A stretch of DNA of 64,000 nt from Flavobacteriales bacterium (GTDB taxonomy: Bacteria; Bacteroidota; Bacteroidia; Flavobacteriales; UBA1820), in NCBI GenBank assembly GCA_003150615.1, contig QALN01000003.1, forward strand, positions 62,001 through 126,000, given 5' to 3'. Below, piece after piece: positions 43,814 to 53,329 of this stretch (the first letter of the stretch is position 1; the number at the start of each line of letters is the position of its first letter). The translations under genes and the position numbers were made by a program. A model generated the notes under the pieces. The model searched no databases, was not told where the DNA came from, and worked only from the letters and a program-made list of their open reading frames with translations.

Positions 43814-44935
43814 ATGGTTGAGATTACAGAGGTAAAAAACGAAAAAGAACTAGAAGAATTCGTAAAATTCCCTTTCGGCCTGTACAAAGGCAGCAAGTAT
43901 TGGGTTCCTCCGCTTATAAACGGCGAAATAAAGACTTTTTCACCGCAGCACAATCCCACGTTGGAATTTTGCGACACGTGCCTTATCGTGGCAAGAAAAG
44001 ACGGCCGTGTGCAGGGACGTATGGCGCTGATAATAAACAAACGCGAGAACGAAATGCTTGGGCAGAAAAAACTTCGTTTCGGCTGGCTGGATTTTACAGA
44101 TGACGGGGAAGTGACACAAGCATTGTTCGCCTATGCCCAAAAATGGGGGGCAGGATACGGTATGGAGTATATGGAAGGCCCTGTCGGTTTTTGCAATCTG
44201 GACAAGGCGGCAATGTTGACATGGGGTTTCGACGAGCTGTCCAATACTACCGCTCTGTACAATTATCCGTATTATCCTGTGCATATGGAAGCCAACGGCT
44301 TTGAAAAATGCACGCAATGGATAGAATCCGAAATGAAAGTCCCGGATAGAGTCCCGGACAAGATACGGCGTTTCTCGTCGCTTCTTAAGGAGAAATATTC
44401 CCTGTCCACCCCCGATCTGAGTACCAAATCGGCAATAAGGAAGTACATACCGCAGGTTTTCGACATACTCAACCAGACGTACAGCGTACTGGAAAATTTT
44501 GTCCCGCTGACAAAAGGACAGCAGGATTTCTATGCCGCTCAGTTCATGGATATAATAAATCCTGATTATGTCAGCTGCGTACTGGACGCCGAAGGGAATA
44601 TGATAGGTTTCGGAGTTGCTATACCATATATGGCTTCGGCTTTGCAAAAGGCCGGCGGCAGCCTGTGGCCTTTCGGGTGGTATCACCTCCTAAAGGCTCA
44701 CAAACACAACGACCGTGTGGAACTGTTGCTTATAGGTGTGTTGCCCCAGTGGCAGCGCAAGGGTATCACGGCTCTTATATTCGATGAGGTTATGCAGAAA
44801 TTCATCGACAACCGCATAGTCTATGTGGAGTCCAATCCCGAACAGGAAAAGAACACGCAGGTGCAGCTCCTGTGGAAAGACTACGAGAGCAGAAGACACA
44901 AGGCTCGCTGGACTTTTACCAAAAAACTGAAATGA
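43814..44935 (+). CDS. GNAT-like N-acetyltransferase family protein
   Basis: The 373-residue protein resembles a family of long GNAT-related proteins in Bacteroidales. The N-terminal block FVKFPFGLYKGSKYWVPPL and the segment GFCNLDKAAMLTWGFDELS are characteristic of that group. The C-terminal GNAT-like part has ELLLIGVLPQWQRKGITALIFDEV, which resembles the acetyl-CoA pyrophosphate loop. Substrate is unknown. It begins 25 bp after tamL, so the two may be co-transcribed. Confidence 0.75.
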   Translation: MVEITEVKNEKELEEFVKFPFGLYKGSKYWVPPLINGEIKTFSPQHNPTLEFCDTCLIVARKDGRVQGRMALIINKRENEMLGQKKLRFGWLDFTDDGEVTQALFAYAQKWGAGYGMEYMEGPVGFCNLDKAAMLTWGFDELSNTTALYNYPYYPVHMEANGFEKCTQWIESEMKVPDRVPDKIRRFSSLLKEKYSLSTPDLSTKSAIRKYIPQVFDILNQTYSVLENFVPLTKGQQDFYAAQFMDIINPDYVSCVLDAEGNMIGFGVAIPYMASALQKAGGSLWPFGWYHLLKAHKHNDRVELLLIGVLPQWQRKGITALIFDEVMQKFIDNRIVYVESNPEQEKNTQVQLLWKDYESRRHKARWTFTKKLK

Positions 44936-45072
44936 TAGCCGCACGGCGGAGCTTAGGATATGCCGCATGACGGCCGGAAAGGCCTGCATTAAGTGATGGT
45001 ACGGTACGTGCGTACATGGAGCGGTGTCCGCACGTTTTGATGGGACAACATAAGAACTTTTAAAGAATAATC

Positions 45073-45702
45073 GTGAACGCCAGGGATTTGCTTTTAAAAT
45101 ATTTTCCGGACATGACTCCGTTGCAGCAGGAACGTTTCGAGGCTATGGAGGCATTGTACCTCGACTGGAATTCTAAAATAAACGTCATATCCCGCAAGGA
45201 TACAGGCGGCTTTTATCTGCATCATGTATTGCACAGCCTGGCAATAGCCAAAACGGCGGATTTTGCTCCGGGAACGAGGATAATAGACGTAGGTACAGGC
45301 GGCGGTTTCCCCGGCATGCCGCTTGCGGTGATGTTCCCGCAATGCGGATTTACACTGGTCGATTCGATAGGCAAAAAGATAAAGGTGGCGTCGGCCGTAG
45401 CTTCGGCGTTGGGATTGGAAAATGTCACGGCTGTAAACGACCGTGTGGAAAACCTGAGCGGCAAGTTCGATTTTGCGGTGTCGAGGGCGGTGACGTCCAT
45501 GGATAACTTCATGCCTTTGGTGCGCGGCAGGATTATCCCAGGAGGGTGTTCGACTTTGCCTAACGGCGTGCTGTACCTCAAGGGCGGCGACCTTTCGTCG
45601 GAGCTTAGGAATTTTCCGAAGTCGAGGATTTATAACATTTCCTCGTTTTTTAATGAAGAATTTTTTGAAACTAAGCGTGTCGTTTACCTGCCTATTGACT
45701 AA
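45073..45702 (+). CDS. rsmG: 16S rRNA (guanine527-N7)-methyltransferase RsmG
   Basis: RsmG methylates G527 in the decoding region of 16S rRNA. The 209-residue protein starts at a GTG and shows the family blocks WNSKINVISRKD, HHVLHSLAIAK and the SAM motif IIDVGTGGGFPGMPLAVMFP, then ALGLENVTAVNDRVE. Loss of RsmG gives low-level streptomycin resistance in other bacteria. A TAACTTTG sequence overlapping its stop may be a promoter for pgk downstream. Confidence 0.94.
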   Translation: MNARDLLLKYFPDMTPLQQERFEAMEALYLDWNSKINVISRKDTGGFYLHHVLHSLAIAKTADFAPGTRIIDVGTGGGFPGMPLAVMFPQCGFTLVDSIGKKIKVASAVASALGLENVTAVNDRVENLSGKFDFAVSRAVTSMDNFMPLVRGRIIPGGCSTLPNGVLYLKGGDLSSELRNFPKSRIYNISSFFNEEFFETKRVVYLPID

Positions 45703-45707
45703 CTTTG
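45700..45707 (+). promoter_or_regulatory. putative -7 element upstream of pgk
   Basis: TAACTTTG matches TAnnTTTG and overlaps the rsmG stop codon, 66 bp before the pgk start. The -33 box is weak. Confidence 0.3.
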
Positions 45708-45772
45708 CATTTTACGGCACGTGTCTTGCGCACGCCGTACATGCTATGTAAAAACATTAAAATAAATATCAT

Positions 45773-46963
45773 ATGAAAACTATCAACGATTTCAATTTCA
45801 ACGGCAAGAAGGCTATCGTGCGCGTGGATTTCAACGTCCCGTTCGACGAAAATTTCAACATCACGGACGATACGCGCATACAGGCGGTGGTTCCTACTGT
45901 CAAAAAGATACTTTCCGACGGAGGCAGCGTGATACTGATGTCGCATCTGGGCCGTCCTGACGGCAAGGTGCAGGATAAGTATTCCATGCGCCACATCGTA
46001 AAACACGTGTCCGATGTGTTGGGCGTTCCCGTCAGGTTCGCAGAAGACTGCGTAGGAGAGGCTGCTGAAAAAGCCGCTGCGGATCTCAAACCGGGCGAAG
46101 TGCTGTTGCTGGAAAACCTGCGTTTCCATCCGGAAGAGGAAAAGGGCGACGAAGGCTTTGCAAAGCAATTGGCTGCTCTGGCAGACATTTACGTGAACGA
46201 CGCTTTCGGTACGGCACACCGCGCACATGCTTCGACCGCTATCATAGCAAAGTTCATGGGCGCCAACAAATGCTTCGGGCTGTTGATGGCAAAGGAAGTG
46301 GAGTCGATAAAGAAGGTACTGGAAAACGGTGAACACCCTGTTACAGCTATCCTCGGAGGTTCGAAGGTTTCTTCGAAACTGCCCATCATATACAAGATGC
46401 TGGAATCCGTTGACAATCTTATCATCGGCGGCGGTATGGCCTACACGTTTATAAAGGCCATGGGCGGAAAGATAGGCGATTCGCTTCAGGAGCCGGAATA
46501 CATGCAGACTTCGTTGGAGATATTGGAAAAAGCCAAACAGCGCGGGGTGAATGTGTATCTTACAAAAGATGCCGTTACAACGCAGGAGTTTTCGGATAAA
46601 GTGCCTGTAAAGGTATTCCCGGCCAATGCCATAGAGGACGGTTGGGGCGCTATGGACATAGCGTCGGAGACTGAAAAGTATTTCTCGGAAGTTGTAAAAA
46701 ATTCCAAGACCATACTCTGGAACGGGCCTATGGGCGTGTTTGAGATGGACAAGTTTGCAAAAGGCACGATAGCTATTGCCGAAGCGATAGAGGAAGCTAC
46801 CAAGAACGGTTCGTTCTCGCTCGTTGGCGGAGGCGACTCTGTGGCTGCCGTAAAAAAATTCGGTTTCGAAGACAAGGTTTCCTACGTCTCGACAGGAGGC
46901 GGCGCAATGCTCGAATCACTCGAAGGCAAGATATTGCCAGGTATAGCAGCTATAACGGATTAA
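45773..46963 (+). CDS. pgk: phosphoglycerate kinase
   Basis: Pgk makes ATP from 1,3-bisphosphoglycerate in glycolysis. The 396-residue protein has the standard start [15 protein letters not shown], the [10 protein letters not shown] and [12 protein letters not shown] blocks, [24 protein letters not shown] and the C-terminal GGGDSVAAV. Compared with neighbours it uses ATC for isoleucine more often (4 of 7 in the first hundred codons), consistent with translational selection in a highly expressed gene. A long palindromic terminator follows. Confidence 0.98.
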   Translation: MKTINDFNFNGKKAIVRVDFNVPFDENFNITDDTRIQAVVPTVKKILSDGGSVILMSHLGRPDGKVQDKYSMRHIVKHVSDVLGVPVRFAEDCVGEAAEKAAADLKPGEVLLLENLRFHPEEEKGDEGFAKQLAALADIYVNDAFGTAHRAHASTAIIAKFMGANKCFGLLMAKEVESIKKVLENGEHPVTAILGGSKVSSKLPIIYKMLESVDNLIIGGGMAYTFIKAMGGKIGDSLQEPEYMQTSLEILEKAKQRGVNVYLTKDAVTTQEFSDKVPVKVFPANAIEDGWGAMDIASETEKYFSEVVKNSKTILWNGPMGVFEMDKFAKGTIAIAEAIEEATKNGSFSLVGGGDSVAAVKKFGFEDKVSYVSTGGGAMLESLEGKILPGIAAITD

Positions 46964-46972
46964 TGCCGCAAG

Positions 46973-47029
46973 GCGCGCGATAAAAAAAGCGGAAGGGCCC
47001 TAAGCCCTTCCGCTTTTTTTATCGCGCGC
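46973..47029 (+). terminator. long palindromic terminator after pgk
   Basis: Perfect 26-bp arms (46973-46998 and 47004-47029) flank a 5-nt loop. The GC core is bordered by A7 on the left and T7 on the right, and complementarity continues 9 bp beyond the T-tract. Confidence 0.85.
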
Positions 47030-47227
47030 GGCCATAGTCTGTTTGATGTTTTAGAACTAATATTTCTGTTCCTTAGGAATCGTCCGGCCGTTCCATAAAT
47101 TGTTCTCTTGCGTTTTTTTTTATTTGTCATCACTTCAAAAGTATTGCGGATCGGATAAAATAATCATAAATTCGTCAAACAATAGTTTTACAAACAATTT
47201 ACACAAGATATAACAAAAATTACGACT

Positions 47228-48538
47228 ATGGGTTCTTTCAGGATACAGGGAGGGGTGGAACTTTCGGGCGAAGTAACCCCGCAGGGCGCGAAAAACGAAG
47301 CTCTTCAGGTGATAAGCGCCGTGCTTCTGACCGATTGTGAGGTTGAAATAAGCAATATTCCCGACATACAGGATGTTAACATACTGATAGAAATGCTCGG
47401 CGATATAGGTGTGAAAATCCGCAAGACAGCCCCTCATACATATGTTTTCAAGGCCGACGATGTGGATGTGGATTACCTGCATTCCGAATACGGTAAGAAA
47501 AAAGCGCGCCAGTTGCGCGGGTCCATAATGATACTAGGCCCGCTTTTGGCACGTTTCGGACGCGGGTACATACCGAAACCGGGCGGAGACAAGATAGGCC
47601 GCCGCCGTGTCGACACCCATTTCGACGGGTTTATCGCCTTGGGTGCGGAATTCAAATACGACATCGATTCGAAATTCTATTCGATAGAAGCCTCCAACCT
47701 TAAAGGCACTTATATGTTGCTGGACGAGGCTTCTGTTACCGGTACGGCTAATATCGTTATGGCGGCCGTGCTTGCCGAGGGAAAAACTACGGTTTACAAT
47801 GCAGCGTGCGAGCCGTATGTGCAGCAGCTATGCCGTATGCTTGTTTCTATGGGTGCTAAAATATCGGGTATAGGTTCAAATCTCCTGACGATAGAGGGCG
47901 TGGAAAAACTCCACGGTTGCCGCCACAGGATACTGGCCGATATGCTGGACGTCGGTTCCTGGATGGGGCTTGCGGCCATGACGCATTCCGATATAACGAT
48001 AAAGAACGTCGGTTGGGACGATCTGGGACAGATACCGCGTGTGTTCGATCGGATGGGTATACGGATAGAAAGACGCGGGGAAGACATGCGGATACCGCGC
48101 CAGGATATTTACGAACCGAAAAATTTCATAGACGGTTCGATACTCACGGTTTCCGACGCTCCTTGGCCCGGATTTACCCCTGACCTTCTAAGTATAATAC
48201 TCGTGCTTGCCACCCAGGCGCGCGGTAGTGTGCTGATACATCAGAAGATGTTCGAGAGCCGTCTTTTCTTTGTGGACAAGCTGATAGACATGGGAGCTAA
48301 GATAATCCTCTGCGACCCGCACCGTGCCACGGTCATTGGGCTTGAAAAATACCATTCGCTGCGCGGGGCAGTGATGGTATCGCCCGATATACGCGCCGGC
48401 AACGCTTTGCTCATAGCCGCGCTTTCGGCCCGTGGTGAGAGTACGATACACAATATAGAACAGATAGACCGTGGATATGAGCGCATAGAGGAACGTCTTG
48501 TAGCTCTTGGTGCGAAGATAGAGCGTATGGACTCGTAG
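47228..48538 (+). CDS. murA: UDP-N-acetylglucosamine 1-carboxyvinyltransferase MurA
   Basis: MurA transfers enolpyruvate from PEP to UDP-GlcNAc, the first committed step of peptidoglycan synthesis. The 436-residue protein has the EPSP-synthase-like double domain, with GAKNEALQVISA near the N terminus, RGSIMILGPLLARFG and the active-site loop PGGDKIGRRRVDTH. In E. coli this loop carries the catalytic Cys115 that fosfomycin alkylates; here the aligned residue is Asp121 (codon GAC at 47588-47590). Such Asp variants of other bacteria are active but insensitive to fosfomycin, so intrinsic resistance is expected. Confidence 0.96.
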   Translation: MGSFRIQGGVELSGEVTPQGAKNEALQVISAVLLTDCEVEISNIPDIQDVNILIEMLGDIGVKIRKTAPHTYVFKADDVDVDYLHSEYGKKKARQLRGSIMILGPLLARFGRGYIPKPGGDKIGRRRVDTHFDGFIALGAEFKYDIDSKFYSIEASNLKGTYMLLDEASVTGTANIVMAAVLAEGKTTVYNAACEPYVQQLCRMLVSMGAKISGIGSNLLTIEGVEKLHGCRHRILADMLDVGSWMGLAAMTHSDITIKNVGWDDLGQIPRVFDRMGIRIERRGEDMRIPRQDIYEPKNFIDGSILTVSDAPWPGFTPDLLSIILVLATQARGSVLIHQKMFESRLFFVDKLIDMGAKIILCDPHRATVIGLEKYHSLRGAVMVSPDIRAGNALLIAALSARGESTIHNIEQIDRGYERIEERLVALGAKIERMDS

Positions 48539-48665
48539 GCTTTGGCGCTGATGACCGTTGTTCAGCACGTTTGGCGTTTAATGCGAGTTGTTTTTTGTTC
48601 CGCCGGGATAACCCGGTTGTCCGGAGAGGTCACTAGCTACGGTCTTTTAGAGCGATAAAAGAAAG

Positions 48666-48719
48666 CGGGATAAAAATCGTGGTATATTAAGGATGTAATT
48701 AATCCCCTTTTTTATCCCG
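48666..48719 (+). repeat. hairpin downstream of murA
   Basis: Arms CGGGATAAAAA and TTTTTATCCCG (11 bp, perfect) enclose a 32-nt loop with some further internal pairing. No T-tract follows the right arm, so it may be a terminator using the T-run inside the arm, or an mRNA-stabilising hairpin. Confidence 0.45.
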
Positions 48720-48781
48720 TCAATATAAATGCCTTTATAGTTTATAAGTGGCAGAGTGTTACATATAAAATAGTTTGCGCT

Positions 48782-50308
48782 ATGAAAAGACTACTTATTT
48801 TATCGCTTTTTGTTTTCGCTGCGTTCAATTTCGCCAATGCCCAAAGGAAGGCAGGGGTATCGTTACGCCAGATAAAGGACGGAGAGACGACCTCAAGAGG
48901 AATGTTGGTCATGGGCGCGCCCGGCCGCGATACTTTAACGGTGAGTTTCCCCAGATCGTGGGGGCCTCTGAACAGCGCCGCCCCGAACAGTCCGATGGGT
49001 AACGGCGAGGTATCCATGTATTTCGTTTCTGCGGATTGCGGACATGGCCAAATAGTGGACTTCGAACGCATGTGGGCCGATTCACTGAACCTTGAAAACC
49101 ATATCGTTTTTAACGGACGTGCCATTGCCTTAAGGCGGTTTACGCTTCCCTCCGGCGAGAGGGTCCTGGCTGTCGACGGCATAAGGAACGACGATACGAT
49201 ATACTATACGATGTATTATTGTATCTTCGAGGGAAGATTCGTGACGGCTTCGTGTATCGTCGCAAAAAAGAACAACCGCGATTTCCAACGTGCTTTTGAG
49301 GAATACGTCCCTGTGTTCGATGCTGTGTTTTTGTCCGTTAAGGCCGAAAGGAAACCGGAATGGGAAAATTACACTTCGGAATTGGTGGATTTAAAGGGAG
49401 ACAGTCTTACGTTCGTGTCGGACGGAAAGGAAAGGTTTTCGGTATATCCGTTAAGCGAGGTGGTCGTATTAAGGGAACAGGACGGGGATATAGTAATGTA
49501 TTATGTGGTAAAGGGTGATATGCAGGTCTCGGTGTTGCTGTCTTATGCGGAGGAACATGGCAATTACTCCGTATCGGAAATCCTTGAAAAACGCAGGGAT
49601 TATTACCGTCAGACGTACGGCAGCATTTGCCCTGATTTGAATGTGACACATGTCAGAGGCCAACGTGGAATTGATATAATCCGTACGGATGTGATATCTA
49701 TACCTGCAAAGAACGGCATGGACGATATCGAGACAGTCATATACGAGCTACGCAAAGGGAAAGAAGTCGTAATCATGGCGTTAAAGTGTGCTGAAGGCAG
49801 TAAAGCGTCGGAAAACATAGGTTTTCCTGAAAGCATCATAAAAGGTTTGAGGCTATCGTCCGAGAAAGAAAAGGAAGAGGAGTTTTCGTTCGATCTGGAC
49901 GGTAAAAAATGCTTTTCGTTCACAGCGCCTTCCAAATTCAACAAAAGAGGGTATGATGAAGACACCGGGAAGTGGTTTTATGTATATCTGGACAGGGGCG
50001 TGGACCTCGCATTAAATTATGAAAACGGCTTGTTCGTGGATTTTTCGGACACGGCAAATGTGAAAAAACGCTGTGATTTTTTCAAAACCGGAGGGCCAGC
50101 AATAGAAGCGTCACATAAAATATTGCCGAAAGGTTATCATCTGTTTACGATAAGTAATCTATTTGCCAAAGACATAGAGGCGGTTCAATATGAAATATGG
50201 AAAGGAGATTTGTGCATAAGATTATTCCTGAGGTGTATGGAGGGACGCAAGGTTGCCGATTACGAGAGTCTTATGGACGACATATTAAATACATTCGAGA
50301 TATTTTGA
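48782..50308 (+). CDS. secreted protein of unknown function
   Basis: I do not recognise this 508-residue protein. It has a Sec signal peptide (about residues 1-20, cleavage after ANA). The mature part seems to contain three related segments of about 150 residues. Each runs from a strand-rich start (for example VSFPRSWGPLNS or CFSFTAPSKFN) to a block of the type YYCIFEGRFVTASCIVA or YEIWKGDLCIRLFLRCMEG, followed by an amphipathic helix (FEEYVPVFDAVF, YESLMDDILNTFEIF). This resembles the general layout of PsbP/Mog1-like domains, but that is only an impression. The stop overlaps the start of the next gene, which encodes a single related segment. Confidence 0.65.
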   Translation: MKRLLILSLFVFAAFNFANAQRKAGVSLRQIKDGETTSRGMLVMGAPGRDTLTVSFPRSWGPLNSAAPNSPMGNGEVSMYFVSADCGHGQIVDFERMWADSLNLENHIVFNGRAIALRRFTLPSGERVLAVDGIRNDDTIYYTMYYCIFEGRFVTASCIVAKKNNRDFQRAFEEYVPVFDAVFLSVKAERKPEWENYTSELVDLKGDSLTFVSDGKERFSVYPLSEVVVLREQDGDIVMYYVVKGDMQVSVLLSYAEEHGNYSVSEILEKRRDYYRQTYGSICPDLNVTHVRGQRGIDIIRTDVISIPAKNGMDDIETVIYELRKGKEVVIMALKCAEGSKASENIGFPESIIKGLRLSSEKEKEEEFSFDLDGKKCFSFTAPSKFNKRGYDEDTGKWFYVYLDRGVDLALNYENGLFVDFSDTANVKKRCDFFKTGGPAIEASHKILPKGYHLFTISNLFAKDIEAVQYEIWKGDLCIRLFLRCMEGRKVADYESLMDDILNTFEIF

Positions 50309-50907
50309 GAAAAAAGTTAGCGATAACAGCGTTTTTTGCCATGACAGTATGCTGCTGCAATATGGCCAATGCGCAATCACATGCCGTTGATACCGCTCTG
50401 GTGCAAATGGCAACTGGCCGTGTGGCTGATCACGTGATTCCTAAAGTGGACGATGTGGCTGACATGGGTATAGTGCGCAGCAGATACAACGTAAAATATC
50501 CTTCTTCGTGGAGAGTGTGGAAATCCACGCTTACCAACGGCGAGGCGATAATCAATTTTTTTGTGGTCAAACCTCCCTCGCGGGAGGAAAAGCTCCAGAC
50601 TCACCAGACGTTTGTCAGTACCGAGGCCCATAAGGGCATTGCAAAGGACAAGGGCGCGGTGTATCTGGCGTCGGATTATTTTACGTCCAAATCGGGATAT
50701 GACATACTTAAAATAAGTATGTTCAAGGAAAAATACGCCCCAGGCCACGATGCTTACATGGCCGTTTATTTTGTCATGGTAAACGGCAGCACAACGATAA
50801 CTTCTACGGCAGTGGCTCTGGAAAACGGACGCGACAGTGTTGTGGAGGAGAGGTACGGCCTTCTTTTCGATGCGATTGTAAGAACTGTGGCAAGGATTAG
50901 GGACTAA
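50305..50907 (+). CDS. secreted protein of unknown function, related to upstream gene
   Basis: I place the start at TTG 50305, whose last two bases form the start of the upstream TGA stop (TTGA overlap). This gives a clean signal peptide (RKKLAITAFFAMTVCCCNMANAQ region) and a 200-residue product. The longer frame from 50197 would add a non-hydrophobic stretch overlapping the upstream gene. The mature part contains VKYPSSWRVWKSTLTNGEA and YMAVYFVMVNGSTTITSTAVALENG followed by a helix, which parallels the first repeat of the upstream protein. The two are probably translated together and may form a complex. Function is unknown. Confidence 0.65.
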   Translation: MRKKLAITAFFAMTVCCCNMANAQSHAVDTALVQMATGRVADHVIPKVDDVADMGIVRSRYNVKYPSSWRVWKSTLTNGEAIINFFVVKPPSREEKLQTHQTFVSTEAHKGIAKDKGAVYLASDYFTSKSGYDILKISMFKEKYAPGHDAYMAVYFVMVNGSTTITSTAVALENGRDSVVEERYGLLFDAIVRTVARIRD

Positions 50908-51044
50908 CGCATCGTTTAGCGTCAAAAAGTCAGCCCGTGATATCAGGTCTGTGACAGGATGTCATTTTTTTTGACTGTTGCCGGTATTTATATGTTATGG
51001 CAGGTTTTTTGCAGGGAGTAGTATAGTTAATAAAATACAGGACC

Positions 51045-51602
51045 ATGAAACAAAAAAAACACGATAGCGGGCAGACGGCCCAGGGACAGCCACAGGCGGA
51101 ACAGACCGTAGGACAGGAAACGGACGCACAGTCCCCGGAAGGACAGGACGCTGCCCAGGAACCCGATCCGCAAGCCGAACTTGCCCGTCAGAAAGACGCC
51201 TATCTGAGGCTTTATGCCGAATTCGACAATTATAAAAAGCGTTCGGCCCGCGAAAGGGTAGAGTGGATAAAGATGGCCTCGTCGGAAGTGCTCGAATCGC
51301 TGCTTCCGGTGCTTGACGATTTTGAACGTGGAATTGCCGAGGCTCACAAGCATTCCAAAGAAGAGGATATAAAAGGTTTCGAGTTGATTTATTCGAAACT
51401 TATGGGCGTTTTAAAGCAAAAAGGATTGTCGCAGATGGAAGTGAACAAGGGCGACGATTTCGATGTGGATATGCACGACGCCATAGCGCAGATACCTTCG
51501 GAAGACGAAAAGTTGAAAGGCAAGATAGTGGACGTAACGCAGAAGGGATATAAGTTGGGCGATAGGGTCATACGATATGCCAAAGTGGTTGTCGGGGCCT
51601 GA
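51045..51602 (+). CDS. grpE: nucleotide exchange factor GrpE
   Basis: GrpE releases ADP from DnaK. The 185-residue protein has a Gln-rich acidic N-terminal extension, a long coiled-coil helix (about 45-85, with LYAEFDNYKKRSARERVEWIKMA) and the beta-wing ending with VTQKGYKLGDRVIRYAKVVV. It precedes dnaJ by 39 bp in the common grpE-dnaJ arrangement; dnaK is not in this window. Confidence 0.95.
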   Translation: MKQKKHDSGQTAQGQPQAEQTVGQETDAQSPEGQDAAQEPDPQAELARQKDAYLRLYAEFDNYKKRSARERVEWIKMASSEVLESLLPVLDDFERGIAEAHKHSKEEDIKGFELIYSKLMGVLKQKGLSQMEVNKGDDFDVDMHDAIAQIPSEDEKLKGKIVDVTQKGYKLGDRVIRYAKVVVGA

Positions 51603-51641
51603 GATGGCGTGCATTTGAATTCAGACTGAGGAAAAAAACAG

Positions 51642-52796
51642 ATGAAAAGGGATTATTACGAAGTGCTGGGCGTGCCGAAAGACGCTTCGGCCGATGTGCT
51701 GAAAAAAGCTTACCGGAAACTTGCCATGAAGTATCATCCGGATAAAAATCCGGGCGACAAGGCGGCCGAGGAAAAGTTCAAAGAAGCTGCGGAAGCTTAC
51801 GACGTGCTGTCGAATCCGGACAAGCGCGCCCGTTACGATCAGTTCGGTCATGCCGGAATGAACGGCGGCGCTGCAGGCCAGAGTGGCGGCTTCGGTGGTT
51901 TCGGCGGGGGCTATACGAGCTATCAGGACATGGATATCAACGATATTTTCAGCCATTTCAGCGATATATTCGGCGATATGGGCGGACGTTCGCGTTCCCG
52001 TGGACGTTCTTCCGCAGCAGCCGGTGTCCGAGGTAGCAACCTGCGCATACGTGTGAAGGTTACTTTGCCTGAAATAGCCAAGGGTGTGGAAAAGACGATA
52101 AAGATAGCCCGCCTGGTACATTCGAAAGACACTACATTCAAAACATGTCCTACCTGCGGAGGCAGCGGTCAAACGGTCAGGGTGCAAAATACTCCTTTCG
52201 GAGCCATGAAGACCGTGAGCGAATGTCCGACCTGTCAGGGTACCGGCAAGGTGATAGACAAACGCGGCGCCGGAGCCAATGCCGAAGGACTGGTCAATCA
52301 GGAGGAGACTATATCTGTGAAAATACCTGCCGGCGTTTCGGACGGTATGCAGTTGCGTGTGGCCGGTAAAGGCAATTACGGCCCTATGGGCGGTCCTGCC
52401 GGCGATTTGATAGTCGTGATAGAAGAGGTTCCGAGCGAAGAGTTCGTGCGCGATGGCAACAATTTGTTGTATGAGCTTTACGTAAGTTTTTCCGATGCCG
52501 TGTTGGGCGCCAAGAAGGAAATACCAACCGTTGAGGGCGGAAAGGTGCGCATTACGTTGGAAAAAGGCACGCAGAGCGGAAAAATATTGAGGCTCAAGGG
52601 TAAGGGACTGCCTGATTTCCAGCGTTCGGGCAAAGGAGATATGCTGGTTTATGTCAGCCTGTGGACTCCTCAGCATATTAGCGAGGTGCAGAAACAGTTT
52701 TTCCAATCGGTGGAAAACGATTCGAATTTCGAGCCGAATCCGTCTGCAAGCCAGAAAAGAACATTCAAGGACCGGCTGAAGGAAATGTTCAGGTGA
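51642..52796 (+). CDS. dnaJ: chaperone DnaJ with a reduced zinc-finger domain
   Basis: DnaJ delivers substrates to DnaK and stimulates its ATPase. The 384-residue protein has a J-domain (1-70, HPD in [10 protein letters not shown]), a Gly/Phe-rich linker (about 75-105), and C-terminal substrate-binding domains. The zinc-binding region is unusual. Canonical DnaJ has four CxxCxGxG repeats; here only two remain, CPTCGGSG at residue 169 and CPTCQGTG at 195, corresponding to the middle pair. The positions of the first and fourth repeats carry [11 protein letters not shown] and [10 protein letters not shown], with no cysteine. One zinc site instead of two is therefore expected. The frame is intact. 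Confidence 0.93.
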   Translation: MKRDYYEVLGVPKDASADVLKKAYRKLAMKYHPDKNPGDKAAEEKFKEAAEAYDVLSNPDKRARYDQFGHAGMNGGAAGQSGGFGGFGGGYTSYQDMDINDIFSHFSDIFGDMGGRSRSRGRSSAAAGVRGSNLRIRVKVTLPEIAKGVEKTIKIARLVHSKDTTFKTCPTCGGSGQTVRVQNTPFGAMKTVSECPTCQGTGKVIDKRGAGANAEGLVNQEETISVKIPAGVSDGMQLRVAGKGNYGPMGGPAGDLIVVIEEVPSEEFVRDGNNLLYELYVSFSDAVLGAKKEIPTVEGGKVRITLEKGTQSGKILRLKGKGLPDFQRSGKGDMLVYVSLWTPQHISEVQKQFFQSVENDSNFEPNPSASQKRTFKDRLKEMFR

Positions 52797-52835
52797 CGTT
52801 TGTGTCCATCGTCTTTCCTTTCCCGGAAGATAGAT

Positions 52836-52878
52836 AAAGAGTGATATGCCGCTAAGAGTATATCACTCTTTTTTTTGC
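52836..52878 (+). terminator. intrinsic terminator after dnaJ
   Basis: Arms AAGAGTGATAT/ATATCACTCTT (11 bp or more, 12-nt loop) are followed by a run of T. The right arm overlaps the stop codon of the convergent XRE-type gene. Confidence 0.8.
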
Positions 52879-53135
52879 AGGTTGAAAACGGGCCCTTTGC
52901 CCAATATGAGCCATTCGGGGGATATGTTGAAACTGAAACTGAGGAAATGTACGAGCATAAGCGGTGAGAATCTTTCCCCGTTCATTATTTTCGATAAATT
53001 GGCTTCTTTATATCCGGATTGTTTACAAAATTCCTTTTGGTTCTTGACCAGCCCGAGGTCTATGAGGCGTTCTATGGCGTTGATGACTCTGGCGGTTATT
53101 TCACGCTGTATTTCAGGGTCTTTTAATTTAGGCAT
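52863..53135 (-). CDS. XRE/CI-like helix-turn-helix regulator
   Basis: The 90-residue protein contains a lambda-repressor-like helix-turn-helix at about residues 30-65, with NQKEFCKQSGYKEANLSKIMNGERF, followed by LSFSFNISPEWLILGKGP, a segment common in Bacteroidota phage repressors. It is divergent from the phage-like operon and separated from it by 278 bp, so it is the likely repressor of that operon. Its stop lies inside the dnaJ terminator hairpin. Confidence 0.8.
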   Translation of the reverse strand: MPKLKDPEIQREITARVINAIERLIDLGLVKNQKEFCKQSGYKEANLSKIMNGERFSPLMLVHFLSFSFNISPEWLILGKGPVFNLQKKE

Positions 53136-53164
53136 ATACGTAATTGTTTTTAATGTTTGTTAAC

Positions 53165-53181
53165 TGTAAAATTATGTAAAA
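53165..53181. promoter_or_regulatory. putative operator: TGTAAAA direct repeat
   Basis: TGTAAAA occurs at 53165-53171 and 53175-53181, a 10-bp period that places both copies on the same DNA face. An inverted repeat AAACTT/AAGTTT lies just downstream (about 53188-53202). The position between the XRE gene and the phage-like operon suggests repressor binding. Confidence 0.35.
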
Positions 53182-53321
53182 AACAGAAACTTTAAAAGTT
53201 TTTCTTTGTTTTTTGATTATTAGGTTCGGTTGCTTCCTTTTTAATATGTTTGAAAGACACGAGTTTTACTGCTGAGGTAATTTTTTTTATGATAATATTT
53301 CTGTTGGTTTAAAAAAAATAA

Positions 53322-53329
53322 TATATTTG
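53322..53329 (+). promoter_or_regulatory. putative -7 element of the phage-like operon
   Basis: TATATTTG matches the -7 consensus exactly, 85 bp before the first gene of the operon. A TTCTG/GTTGG sequence lies near the -33 position. The surrounding region is strikingly AT-rich. Confidence 0.45.

Noticed and set aside
50197-50304. Upstream start for the second secreted protein
   Set aside because: It overlaps the preceding gene and puts a polar stretch before the signal peptide; TTG at 50305 fits better.
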